Position numbers and translations under genes: made by a program. 64,000 bases of DNA. It comes from Parabacteroides sp. AM08-6 (GTDB lineage: Bacteria > Bacteroidota > Bacteroidia > Bacteroidales > Tannerellaceae). The notes below the pieces were generated by a model, which saw only the letters and a program-made list of their open reading frames with translations, searched no databases and was not told where the DNA came from. Shown here in pieces: positions 28,578-36,796 of this stretch; the first letter of the stretch is position 1, and each line of letters begins with the position of its first letter. The stretch spans positions 124,001-188,000 of the forward strand of contig NZ_QRMP01000003.1 of assembly GCF_003473295.1 (NCBI RefSeq). Reading direction: 5' to 3'.

Positions 28578-29375
28578 CTATTCCCAAGTATAAACATCAT
28601 TGAAATATCCGAAACCTCCCGCACCCACATAAGAATACACATAAAACGTTATTTTTTTGCTATCTACGTCAAATTCCGCATCTTCCGGATAATACTCCTG
28701 ATAAACCATACCATAGCTGGGATGGTTGTATCCTGTGGTAAACTCATAGCCACCATAAGAATTCAGTTCAGGAAATGAAACACTACCATCTTCAGCTACT
28801 GCAAATTGCAAGTTGTACCCTTCGGTCATCGGCCCCATGATACGATAATTTTCAGGAGCTTCTACACAACGATAAATATCAGTGTTACCTGCTGCGCCAA
28901 ACAATCCCCAATAGTAGCTACCATGTGCATAAAACTCCCAACTATAATCACGAGTAATAGTAACAACCATATCTGTCTGGTAAGTTGAAATATTTGATTC
29001 TGGAAGTGAAAGATGAATTACATTTCTTTTGCCAGCCTCTAACTTTTCTTGGTCAAAAGTGATTTTCAATGTACTTTCAAGGCTTCCGTCCGTAAAAGAA
29101 ACAGTAGCCGGTATAGTAAATTCGCCACTGGCTATATCATTAGTCACCGGCACTTCTGCCGCACCAATACTCGAAGAACGTTTAACTGTTATCGCAAATT
29201 CTTGCGGATCAGTCGGAGTAAACAGATACTCTGCTGATTTTACTATAAAAACGGCTTCATTATTTTCAGGGATATACATAGCCCCTTGATTGTCCTGACT
29301 ACAGGATGCTAAAGCAATTAACACACTCCCGAATAACCAGACAATTGTATTATTAAATATATATTTTTTCATCAT
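28578..29375 (-). CDS. Surface lipoprotein of silent Sus operon 1
   Basis: 265 residues from the ATG pair at 29375/29372 (MMKKYIFNNT), preceded by an AGGA; the longer frame to 29468 would run deep into susD and is rejected. The lipobox SVLIALASC places the lipidated cysteine at about residue 25. Residues about 45-150 look like a beta-sandwich of the Calx-beta/BACON kind; the aromatic-rich C-terminal half (YYWGLFGAAG, GYEFTTGYNHPSYGM) looks like a binding domain. It takes the third slot in a SusC-SusD-lipoprotein operon, where surface ligand-binding proteins usually occur. The family was not recognised. Confidence 0.75.
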   Translation of the reverse strand: MMKKYIFNNTIVWLFGSVLIALASCSQDNQGAMYIPENNEAVFIVKSAEYLFTPTDPQEFAITVKRSSSIGAAEVPVTNDIASGEFTIPATVSFTDGSLESTLKITFDQEKLEAGKRNVIHLSLPESNISTYQTDMVVTITRDYSWEFYAHGSYYWGLFGAAGNTDIYRCVEAPENYRIMGPMTEGYNLQFAVAEDGSVSFPELNSYGGYEFTTGYNHPSYGMVYQEYYPEDAEFDVDSKKITFYVYSYVGAGGFGYFNDVYTWE

Positions 29376-29391
29376 CCTAAATTCTATTCGA

Positions 29392-30927
29392 TTAATAAAG
29401 AGGATTATTATCTTCATCGGAGATATTGACATTACCGTCAATCTCTGACTGCGGCAAAGGTAAAACAAAACGTAAGTCTCCAGGATCTGTTGCTAGAGCT
29501 GTTGTCTGATTCGAACCTTCATAATCACGGTTATAACCTAATCCTAAACGTTTCAAATCAAATAAACGGCCTACTTCTCCCCATAACTCTATACGACGTT
29601 GAAGTAAAATGCCATCCATTAATGAGACGATACGGCCATTCGTATCACTATTATAGTTTTTACTATCAGTGAAATTATTCAACATTTCTGCATAATTAGC
29701 ATCCCGCTGTTCCAATAATTCTGTTAAAGTCAAACGGGCATCCGAATACTTATCCTGCATACACTGAGCTTCTGCCTTAATCAGTAACATCTCCTCATAA
29801 CGCATATAAATAATATCACCAATACGATTACTATAATTTGCCATTTTAAATTTCAATTGACAATAGCTGAAATTTGAGCCTTCTCCATCTTTCTCCAGTT
29901 TGCCACGGAACCAACCTTTGCGTTCATCCGACTGAGGTATTCTGGAATACAAAGAGGCATCAATACATTTTTGAGCAGAAGAAGCATACAGTCCTTCCGC
30001 ATCGGCATCCATATGAGAGAAGAAACCCTCGAAACCAGAACCTTGCTCTGCTATTACTTCCATTCCCCATAAAACATTGGGCATTGTGATATTATTCATA
30101 CCTTTCATCTCATTTACCGTTGCCACACGCGCATAGGGAGCTTTTAGAGCCTCCGTTGCCGCTTGTTCTGCATCGGCATACAGATTCTGAGTCATACAAA
30201 TACGAGCTTTAAATCCATTAGCCACATAATAATCTATATGAGACGCATGTTCGTGACTCTCTATTCCAACTTCTTCAAATAGAGTTATCGCTTTATTGAT
30301 GTCGGCATTAATTTGCAAGTAAGTATCTTTTATCGTACCACGGGGTTTACCGATAGTTTCCTTTGTTGTAGGTTCCGTATAAATCGGTACACCGGCAGCA
30401 TCCTCATTTCCTACATAAGTTTGCTGATAAATCTGTATCAAATAATGATAACACATCGCACGCATGGCGTAAGCTTGTGCCATCAATTTTTTCACCTCTG
30501 CAGGATCACCCGGCAATGTGTTTTCTGTTGCCAAAATATAATTGATATTACAGATACTAGTATAAAAGAAATTCCAGAAAGCATAGGGATGGCCGGAAGT
30601 ATGGGTATAATCCATTTGGACATCTAAACAATAATCATACCAAAACCAACCTTGACCAGGATCTGCCATAAGGTGATCTTCTCCCATCAAATCGGCAGTC
30701 AGTAAAATACCGGATAGGCCACAGTTTTCCGCCGACCAGTTAACACTCCAGCCCGCAGTATACATATAACGATAAATACCATTCATAGCTGTTTGCGCGG
30801 AAGTAACATCTCGAAACACAACCTCGCTTGTAGTCGAAGTAGTCGGTTCCGTATTCAAATTATCGGAACAAGCACCTAACATCAATCCGACAACCAAAAG
30901 GAATATATTAATAAATTTCGTTTTCAT
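29392..30927 (-). CDS. SusD/RagB-like surface lipoprotein of silent operon 1
   Basis: 511 residues with lipobox LMLGAC (Cys20). It is typical SusD architecture: N-terminal part with the TPR helices (for example AQAYAMRAMCYHYLIQIYQQ) and a C-terminal region with IVSLMDGILLQRRIELWGEVGRLFDLKRL and FVLPLPQSEID. SusD proteins form a lid on the SusC barrel and capture ligand. It is a clear paralogue of the SusD at 35224-36765. It starts 18 bases after silent SusC 1 ends, so its expression should depend on whether that SusC is connected to a promoter. Confidence 0.92.
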   Translation of the reverse strand: MKTKFINIFLLVVGLMLGACSDNLNTEPTTSTTSEVVFRDVTSAQTAMNGIYRYMYTAGWSVNWSAENCGLSGILLTADLMGEDHLMADPGQGWFWYDYCLDVQMDYTHTSGHPYAFWNFFYTSICNINYILATENTLPGDPAEVKKLMAQAYAMRAMCYHYLIQIYQQTYVGNEDAAGVPIYTEPTTKETIGKPRGTIKDTYLQINADINKAITLFEEVGIESHEHASHIDYYVANGFKARICMTQNLYADAEQAATEALKAPYARVATVNEMKGMNNITMPNVLWGMEVIAEQGSGFEGFFSHMDADAEGLYASSAQKCIDASLYSRIPQSDERKGWFRGKLEKDGEGSNFSYCQLKFKMANYSNRIGDIIYMRYEEMLLIKAEAQCMQDKYSDARLTLTELLEQRDANYAEMLNNFTDSKNYNSDTNGRIVSLMDGILLQRRIELWGEVGRLFDLKRLGLGYNRDYEGSNQTTALATDPGDLRFVLPLPQSEIDGNVNISDEDNNPLY

Positions 30928-30945
30928 CTCTTCAATGTTTTTAAT

Positions 30946-33885
30946 TTAGAATTTAACATCTATGCCAAAAGATACCGTACGTGTCGGTACGTAACCAAAG
31001 TTCGTTCCACCAGAAAAATTGTACTGAGGATTTAAGCCTTTCAAATGGGTTAACATGAATAAATTATCGGCAGTTGCCGTCAAGCGAATAGACTCAAACT
31101 GTATCTTCTTTAACCATTTAGATGGAAGGGTATAACCAAAAGTTACATTTTTCAAGGCAAAATAAGACGCATTAATCAAATCATTATCTGTTGTAATGTG
31201 TGTTTTATCGATGTTAATACGTTCTATATCCGTAATATCTCCCGGATTCTTCCAAGCACGCTCCAAATGTTGGTGACGGGCCTGGCCAATGTAGTTGCTA
31301 TACATCAAAGTATTATATACGCTATCCAAAATTTTTCCACCAATGGAATAAGTAAACATTAAACTCAAATCGAAACCTTTATATTTGAAATCGTTACCGA
31401 TGGAACCATACAGATTAGGGATACGGCTACCTTGTATGCTTTTACACGCTGTAGCTTTGGATCCCGAAGTCGTTTTATAATAAGTACGTTCGCCATTTTT
31501 ATCCAAATCCCAAACTTCATACAATTGCAAACCGGTTAAAGGGTCAACACCCGCTGCTGTTGCCGTATAGAATGAATTCAATGTTTCTCCTTCTTTTATA
31601 ATATAACTTCCGGAAATAATTTCAGGTTTGTCTGCCAATTTCAACACTTTGTTCTTAACGGTAGAGCCGATAAGAGTCATTTTCCAATTAAAATCTCTCG
31701 CTTTTAAAACGTCAATTCCCAGTGATATATCCCAACCGCGATTACGCATACTGCCGACATTTGCATAATAAGAATCGAAACCTGTCGAGGTCGCCATCGG
31801 ATAAGCCATCAACATATCCGTAGTCTTACGATTATACCATTCGATAGAAGCATCCACACGATCAAAAAGTTTGAATTCAAGACCAATATTCAAATTGCCA
31901 TTCTTTTCCCACTTCAACTCTTTGTTTTCAAGAGATGATATAGTCGTTCCACCATAATTGGCATTGTGGTTAAATCCATACAAACGTTGCCATGCATACA
32001 ATGAACCGACAGCATCGTTTCCCTGTACACCATAACTGGCTTTTACAGACATATTGTTCACCCAATCCAAATCTTCCATAAAAGCTTCCTGGCTAAGGCG
32101 CCAATTAGCACCAACCGACCAGAAGTTTCCCCAGCGGTTATCTTTGTAAAAACGAGAAGAACCATCCGTACGATAACTCAATGACAAATAATACTTATCG
32201 GCATAATCATAATTAAACCGGGAGAAGACAGATTGTATCGCATATTCATTTTTATAAGAACTAGCCTCTAAAGTATTAATGGCTGCATCCAATTCAAATA
32301 AGTCGCCAAAGGGGAAACCTGTCTTATAAGCGCCTAAATATTCATATTGATATTGATAAAATTCGTGCCCTACTAATGCATCTATGTGATGTTGGTTAAA
32401 TGTACGATTATACGATAGAATTTCATTCAAAGTATAACTGAATGTGCGACCGGTCGCTTTCTCCAAAGAACCGTTGACCCCTACTGAGTTTCCATTATAA
32501 GGATTGTAATAAGTCATACTTGACGAATTAATCAAGTCGAATCCAAATGTCGTCGTAAACTTCAAACCTTCCAAAATTCCTTTATCCATATCCCCTAAAG
32601 TGATATAAGTACGACCGCTCAGGTTATCACTCGTCGATGAACGTTTGTCATCATACAACGTAGCAATCATATTCCAGTTGGCATTTGCCCCGGAAGGTCT
32701 GTTGGCACTATAATCAAAAACGGGAGTCCCATTTTTGTCCAATACATTCGAACCATCGGAATTCTTCTGATATATCGGATAGATAGGAGCCATCAATTGG
32801 GCGGAATACCATACGTTTGAGGTATAAGAGTTATTTTCATAGGAAGTATTACTCTCGTTACGGGAATAATTCACATTGATTCCACCTTTAAACCAATCCG
32901 TAATTTCTGTATCAATATTGGCACGACCGGAAAAGCGTTTGAAATTAGTTGTTTTCAACAAACCGTCTTCACTCAAATATCCCAACGAATACATGCTCTT
33001 CGTTTTATCATTACCATTCGTTACACTTATTTGATACTCCTGACGTAAGGGATTGGAGGCTGTAGCCTCGTCCAACCAATCCTCATGATATTTTAATGTG
33101 GCATCAGATCTTACTTGCCCGGTGACCGGATCAATCAAATCGGCAATCGCATAATTGTAAGGATTAAACTCTTCGTTTATTCCTAAAACACCAACATTCG
33201 GATTACCAATCCTCTGTAATGCATATAGACCTGCCTCTTTAGCAGGCATGCCATTTGCGAACTGCTTATTTCTAAAATTCCAAAATATGGTTTCCAAAAA
33301 CCCTTTTTCATCCATTGTATCATATCGGGGAATAGCTCTCGAAGCAATACCCCAATTCGCTTTCAGCTCTACAGAAGTTTTCCCATTTTTTCCTTTTTTT
33401 GTTGTAACCATTACGACACCATTTGCCCCACGTGAGCCATACAGTGCCCCTGCCGAAGCATCCTTTAATATCGTTATCGACTCTATATCATTCGGATTAA
33501 TAGCTGAAATATTTCCATCATAAGGAACACCATCTACTACGTAGAGTGGATTTGCGGTTGCATTAATAGAACCATAACCACGAATCATAATAGAAGCACC
33601 TGATCCCGGTTGTCCTGAACCGGATGTTACTTGAGCACCGGCAACTTGGCCTTCTATTGCTTTACTCATATTCGCAATAGGTCGTGATGCTATTTTATCC
33701 GCTTTCACAACTTCTGCAGAACCGGTGAATGACTCTTTTTTAGTCGTACCGTAAGCTACGACCATCACCTCATCAAGCATCTGATTGTCAACTTCTAAAA
33801 CAATCTTAAGCGATGATTTTACCGGCAGCTCTTGTTGTTTCATTCCTACAAAAGAAACTACCAGAGTTTTTGCAGAACTACGCAT
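30946..33885 (-). CDS. SusC-like TonB-dependent transporter, headless silent cassette 1
   Basis: 979 residues, beginning MRSSAKTLVVSFVGMKQQEL. It lacks a signal peptide and the first two thirds of the N-terminal carboxypeptidase-D-like domain seen in the intact paralogue at 36797-39955. The plug (GSGQPGSGASIMIRGYGSI, LYGSRGANGVVMVTTKKGK) and barrel are complete to the terminal VSFGIDVKF. As written it could not be exported. The truncation falls exactly at the 20-bp core shared with the other two SusC genes, in the same codon phase, and no TAnnTTTG promoter is seen upstream. It is best read as a silent shufflon cassette, not a decayed pseudogene: the frame is open over 2.9 kb. Confidence 0.9.
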   Translation of the reverse strand: MRSSAKTLVVSFVGMKQQELPVKSSLKIVLEVDNQMLDEVMVVAYGTTKKESFTGSAEVVKADKIASRPIANMSKAIEGQVAGAQVTSGSGQPGSGASIMIRGYGSINATANPLYVVDGVPYDGNISAINPNDIESITILKDASAGALYGSRGANGVVMVTTKKGKNGKTSVELKANWGIASRAIPRYDTMDEKGFLETIFWNFRNKQFANGMPAKEAGLYALQRIGNPNVGVLGINEEFNPYNYAIADLIDPVTGQVRSDATLKYHEDWLDEATASNPLRQEYQISVTNGNDKTKSMYSLGYLSEDGLLKTTNFKRFSGRANIDTEITDWFKGGINVNYSRNESNTSYENNSYTSNVWYSAQLMAPIYPIYQKNSDGSNVLDKNGTPVFDYSANRPSGANANWNMIATLYDDKRSSTSDNLSGRTYITLGDMDKGILEGLKFTTTFGFDLINSSSMTYYNPYNGNSVGVNGSLEKATGRTFSYTLNEILSYNRTFNQHHIDALVGHEFYQYQYEYLGAYKTGFPFGDLFELDAAINTLEASSYKNEYAIQSVFSRFNYDYADKYYLSLSYRTDGSSRFYKDNRWGNFWSVGANWRLSQEAFMEDLDWVNNMSVKASYGVQGNDAVGSLYAWQRLYGFNHNANYGGTTISSLENKELKWEKNGNLNIGLEFKLFDRVDASIEWYNRKTTDMLMAYPMATSTGFDSYYANVGSMRNRGWDISLGIDVLKARDFNWKMTLIGSTVKNKVLKLADKPEIISGSYIIKEGETLNSFYTATAAGVDPLTGLQLYEVWDLDKNGERTYYKTTSGSKATACKSIQGSRIPNLYGSIGNDFKYKGFDLSLMFTYSIGGKILDSVYNTLMYSNYIGQARHQHLERAWKNPGDITDIERINIDKTHITTDNDLINASYFALKNVTFGYTLPSKWLKKIQFESIRLTATADNLFMLTHLKGLNPQYNFSGGTNFGYVPTRTVSFGIDVKF
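33860..33879 (-). other. Shufflon core site at silent cassette 1
   Basis: On the minus strand AGTTCTGCAAAAACTCTGGT. It differs from the active-locus core by one base and is identical to the core of cassette 2. The identity with cassette 2 runs on for 65 bases (33815-33879 against 40889-40953), in opposite orientation. Confidence 0.8.
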
Positions 33886-34200
33886 TGATGTAATTCATTG
33901 ATAATAAATATATTACGTATCTACCGGGCGTTTTGATACTTTTTTAAGTAAGAATTTTACAAGTGTATATTCACCTGTTCAATATTGCGTATATGATTGA
34001 CAAATAGATATTTGCAACAAACTACTATTTTGATAAACAAAAACAAGGGACAAGTAAAAATACTAATTTTCTACTTGATTTAACCGATATAGTTCGAAAA
34101 TTTCCGTAGATAGAGAACAACAATACTACCTGTAAGAGCAAACAATTAATAGCTTTACTCTGAAACTAATTTCAGGGAAGGTCATTCATTACTATATTCC

Positions 34201-34290
34201 TTCCGTTCAACGTTCGATGAACGGAAAAAATACGAACGTAGAACGAAAAAAATACGTTCGATGTTTTTGCGTTTCACGTTCGTTGAACGC
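34201..34290. repeat. Cluster of CGTTCAACG-type palindromes
   Basis: Two near-perfect dyads, TTCCGTTCA...TGAACGGAA (34201-34226) and GCGTTTCA...TTGAACGC (34269-34290), share the inner CGTTCG and flank two further copies of ACGTTCG or its complement. They lie in the 520-base gap between the operon 2 terminator and silent SusC 1. The rest of this gap (33886-34200) is AT-rich with no promoter match seen. Confidence 0.65.
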
Positions 34291-34343
34291 AAGGACTGTA
34301 TGGATGAATAGCTGGAGAAGTTAAGACTGAGTAAAAAACAGGA

Positions 34344-34384
34344 AATGAGCTAGTTTGAAAATAATACTTTCAAACTAACTCATT
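34344..34384 (-). terminator. Terminator of the active Sus operon
   Basis: A 17-bp stem AATGAGCTAGTTTGAAA against its complement (one mismatch) with a seven-base loop, 21 bases after the lipoprotein stop. On the minus strand it is followed by TTTCCTGTTTTTT. Confidence 0.8.
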
Positions 34385-34405
34385 TCGGATAGGTTGTACT
34401 TGATA

Positions 34406-35197
34406 TTAATTAGGCATTTCAATAGATTCTACAGCAGTTCCGAACGAACCTGCCGATACGTAGAATCTTAGAAGGAAATTGTATGTATTATCCACCTTTT
34501 CAACATCTTCTAATCTTATTGAAATCATACCATAATCAGGATCTACATAACCTGTTTCCTGATCTACAAAAGCGATAACTTCTCCTTTGTCATCTGTAGC
34601 AAATAGGATTGGATAGTCATCTTCATAAACATCAAGTAAACGGTATACATTCGCTTCTTCCGCTTTTTCTACAGTAACTTCTGCCTGATATGGATTTCCT
34701 GCTCCATCAGCGAAAAATGTTGACGTAAATAATCCAACTCCAATTGACTTGAATGTTAATTTACGCTGAGCTCTAACAACTATGGAGCTGACATTTGCGG
34801 GAGATGATTTTGCTTCATCAAAACTTAATGTCAACGAGTAAATATCAGCAGCTCCCAAGGCGTTAATATCATCGTATGAGATGATAGCTTCGGCAACAGA
34901 CTGGCCATCTTCAAATGAGACAGATGGAGTTGCAAGTTTAAATAGACCGGGGTCAATACCTGCTGCCGGTGTTAATGTGAGTTCCAATGTAGAAGTTCCG
35001 CTTGTATTACCGCGATAAACCGGCACCAAGATTTTATTTTCGTCTGAAGACACCATTTCAACTTTTTGAAGAGCACTGGCAAATGCGTAGCTTGGTTCAT
35101 CACTACTATAAATCGTTCCTTCCGAATCTGAACAGGCGACTAACGCTGTCATCATCAGGAACAATAGGGATAATGATTTTAAAATATTTAATTTCAT
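34406..35197 (-). CDS. Surface lipoprotein of the active Sus operon
   Basis: 263 residues from the ATG at 35197, which has AAAGAG nearby; an upstream ATG at 35224 overlaps the susD stop and would add a non-signal extension. The lipobox MTALVAC gives Cys22. The mature part begins with an acidic linker. A beta-rich region resembling Calx-beta/BACON repeats follows (about 40-150), then a distinct C-terminal domain (about 155-263). It parallels the proteins in the third slot of the other two Sus operons but shares little sequence with that of operon 3. Ligand unknown. Confidence 0.78.
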   Translation of the reverse strand: MKLNILKSLSLLFLMMTALVACSDSEGTIYSSDEPSYAFASALQKVEMVSSDENKILVPVYRGNTSGTSTLELTLTPAAGIDPGLFKLATPSVSFEDGQSVAEAIISYDDINALGAADIYSLTLSFDEAKSSPANVSSIVVRAQRKLTFKSIGVGLFTSTFFADGAGNPYQAEVTVEKAEEANVYRLLDVYEDDYPILFATDDKGEVIAFVDQETGYVDPDYGMISIRLEDVEKVDNTYNFLLRFYVSAGSFGTAVESIEMPN

Positions 35198-35223
35198 ATT
35201 TGTAATCTCTTTATTATTAAACA

Positions 35224-36765
35224 TTAAAAAGGATTCTGGTCTGAAGCACTGATGTTTTCATTACCATCTATTTCAGATTGGGGAAGTGTCATGATAAACT
35301 CTTTAGAACCTGCATTCGTATCCTTGTTTTTAACAAGTTCCGTATGATTACTACCTTCATAATCACGATTGTATCCTAATTTCAGACGCTGTAAATCAAA
35401 AATACGTCCTTGTTCACCCCATAATTCCACACGACGTTGGAATAATATCTCATCCATCAATGTTTGCAAGGGTGCTATGGTATTCTGATTGTAAGAGTCG
35501 GAGTCAGAGTATTTAGCCAAACGCGTAGCATAATCTTTATCACGTTTACCGCCCAGCTCGGAAATGTATTTACGAGCCTCCGTATAATGCTTCAAATGAC
35601 ATTCGGCTTCTGCAAGAATCAGTAACATTTCTTCCCCACGCATATAAATATAGTCACCCGTACGGTTTGTTACATTTGCGAATTTAAACTTAATCTGGCA
35701 ATAGGATTGCATGGATGTTCCGGTCACTTCATCTTCCAATTCACCTCTCCACCAAGCTTTTCTATCATCCGTTGCCGGAATATTGTTGTACAACCAACTG
35801 GATATACACTGAGGAGCTTTTTCCGCATACATACCCGGAGCATCCGCATCCATATGACTGAAGAAAGATGCGAAATGCTGGCTTTGGTCGGCTATTACTT
35901 CAACTCCCCACAAAACATTTGATAATTTGGAACTATTGAATCCTCCTAAGGAGGCTACGGTTTCAACAGGAGTTAACCCAGGTTTAGTCAGTGCTTCTTT
36001 TGCAGCTGCAGCGGCTTCTTCGTAGCGGCCTTGAACCAGACAGACACGTGCTTTAATACCATTTGCCACATAATAATCAATATGTGAAGCATGCTTTTGC
36101 GCAATACCACAATCCTTTAATAAGGATATTGCCTCTTTCAAATCAGAGTCAATCTGTGCATAAACATCTTCTACGGTTCCACGAGCTTTACCTACAGAAG
36201 CACTGGTTGTAGGCTCGGTATAGAGAGGTACACCCGGAGCAGATTCATTCCCTTTATAAGTCTGTTGATATAACTGTATTAATTGGAAATAACAATAAGC
36301 ACGCATTGCATACGCTTGTCCTAATACCGAATTCAGTAAATTCTTATCTCCACTGGCTCCCGGAGCTTGAGCAATAATATAGTTCGTATTGGAAATCAAC
36401 GTGTAATGAATATTCCAGAACTGATAAGGACGACCTTGCTTGTGCGTATAATCCTGACGAACATTCAGTCGATAATCTTCATAAAACCATCCTTGTCCCT
36501 GACTTAACATCAAGTGGTCTTCACCCATTAAATCTCCGGCCAGATAAATACCCGTAAAACCGGGGTTTTCATCCGCCCAACCGGTTCCCCAACCTGCAAC
36601 ATAAGTTGCACGGTAAATACCATTCATCGCTACTTCCGCACCGTTGGCATCACTAAAAATAATCGTCCCGGAAACTCTATCCGTCGGATTTGTATCTAAT
36701 TGGTCGTTACAAGCTCCCAGAGTAAGCAACCCGACAGCAGATAACATATATATAATTCTTTTCAT
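35224..36765 (-). CDS. SusD/RagB-like surface lipoprotein of the active operon
   Basis: 513 residues with lipobox LLTLGAC (Cys19). It has SusD helical repeats (LGQAYAMRAYCYFQLIQLYQ) and the C-terminal LMDEILFQRRVELWGEQGRIFDLQRL and FIMTLPQSEID. It is closely related to the SusD of silent operon 1 over its full length and more distantly to that of operon 3. It starts 31 bases after the SusC gene. Role: outer-surface substrate capture together with the SusC at 36797-39955. No glycosidase, sulfatase or peptidase lies inside the operon, so the ligand is not predictable. Confidence 0.93.
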   Translation of the reverse strand: MKRIIYMLSAVGLLTLGACNDQLDTNPTDRVSGTIIFSDANGAEVAMNGIYRATYVAGWGTGWADENPGFTGIYLAGDLMGEDHLMLSQGQGWFYEDYRLNVRQDYTHKQGRPYQFWNIHYTLISNTNYIIAQAPGASGDKNLLNSVLGQAYAMRAYCYFQLIQLYQQTYKGNESAPGVPLYTEPTTSASVGKARGTVEDVYAQIDSDLKEAISLLKDCGIAQKHASHIDYYVANGIKARVCLVQGRYEEAAAAAKEALTKPGLTPVETVASLGGFNSSKLSNVLWGVEVIADQSQHFASFFSHMDADAPGMYAEKAPQCISSWLYNNIPATDDRKAWWRGELEDEVTGTSMQSYCQIKFKFANVTNRTGDYIYMRGEEMLLILAEAECHLKHYTEARKYISELGGKRDKDYATRLAKYSDSDSYNQNTIAPLQTLMDEILFQRRVELWGEQGRIFDLQRLKLGYNRDYEGSNHTELVKNKDTNAGSKEFIMTLPQSEIDGNENISASDQNPF

Positions 36766-36796
36766 ACTTTCTATGTCTTTATTTTAATGGTTCTAC

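Noticed and set aside
30946..33885. Reading the headless SusC genes as pseudogenes
   Set aside because: Both truncations fall at the same shared core and phase, and both frames are intact for about 2.9 kb, which fits silent cassettes better than decay.
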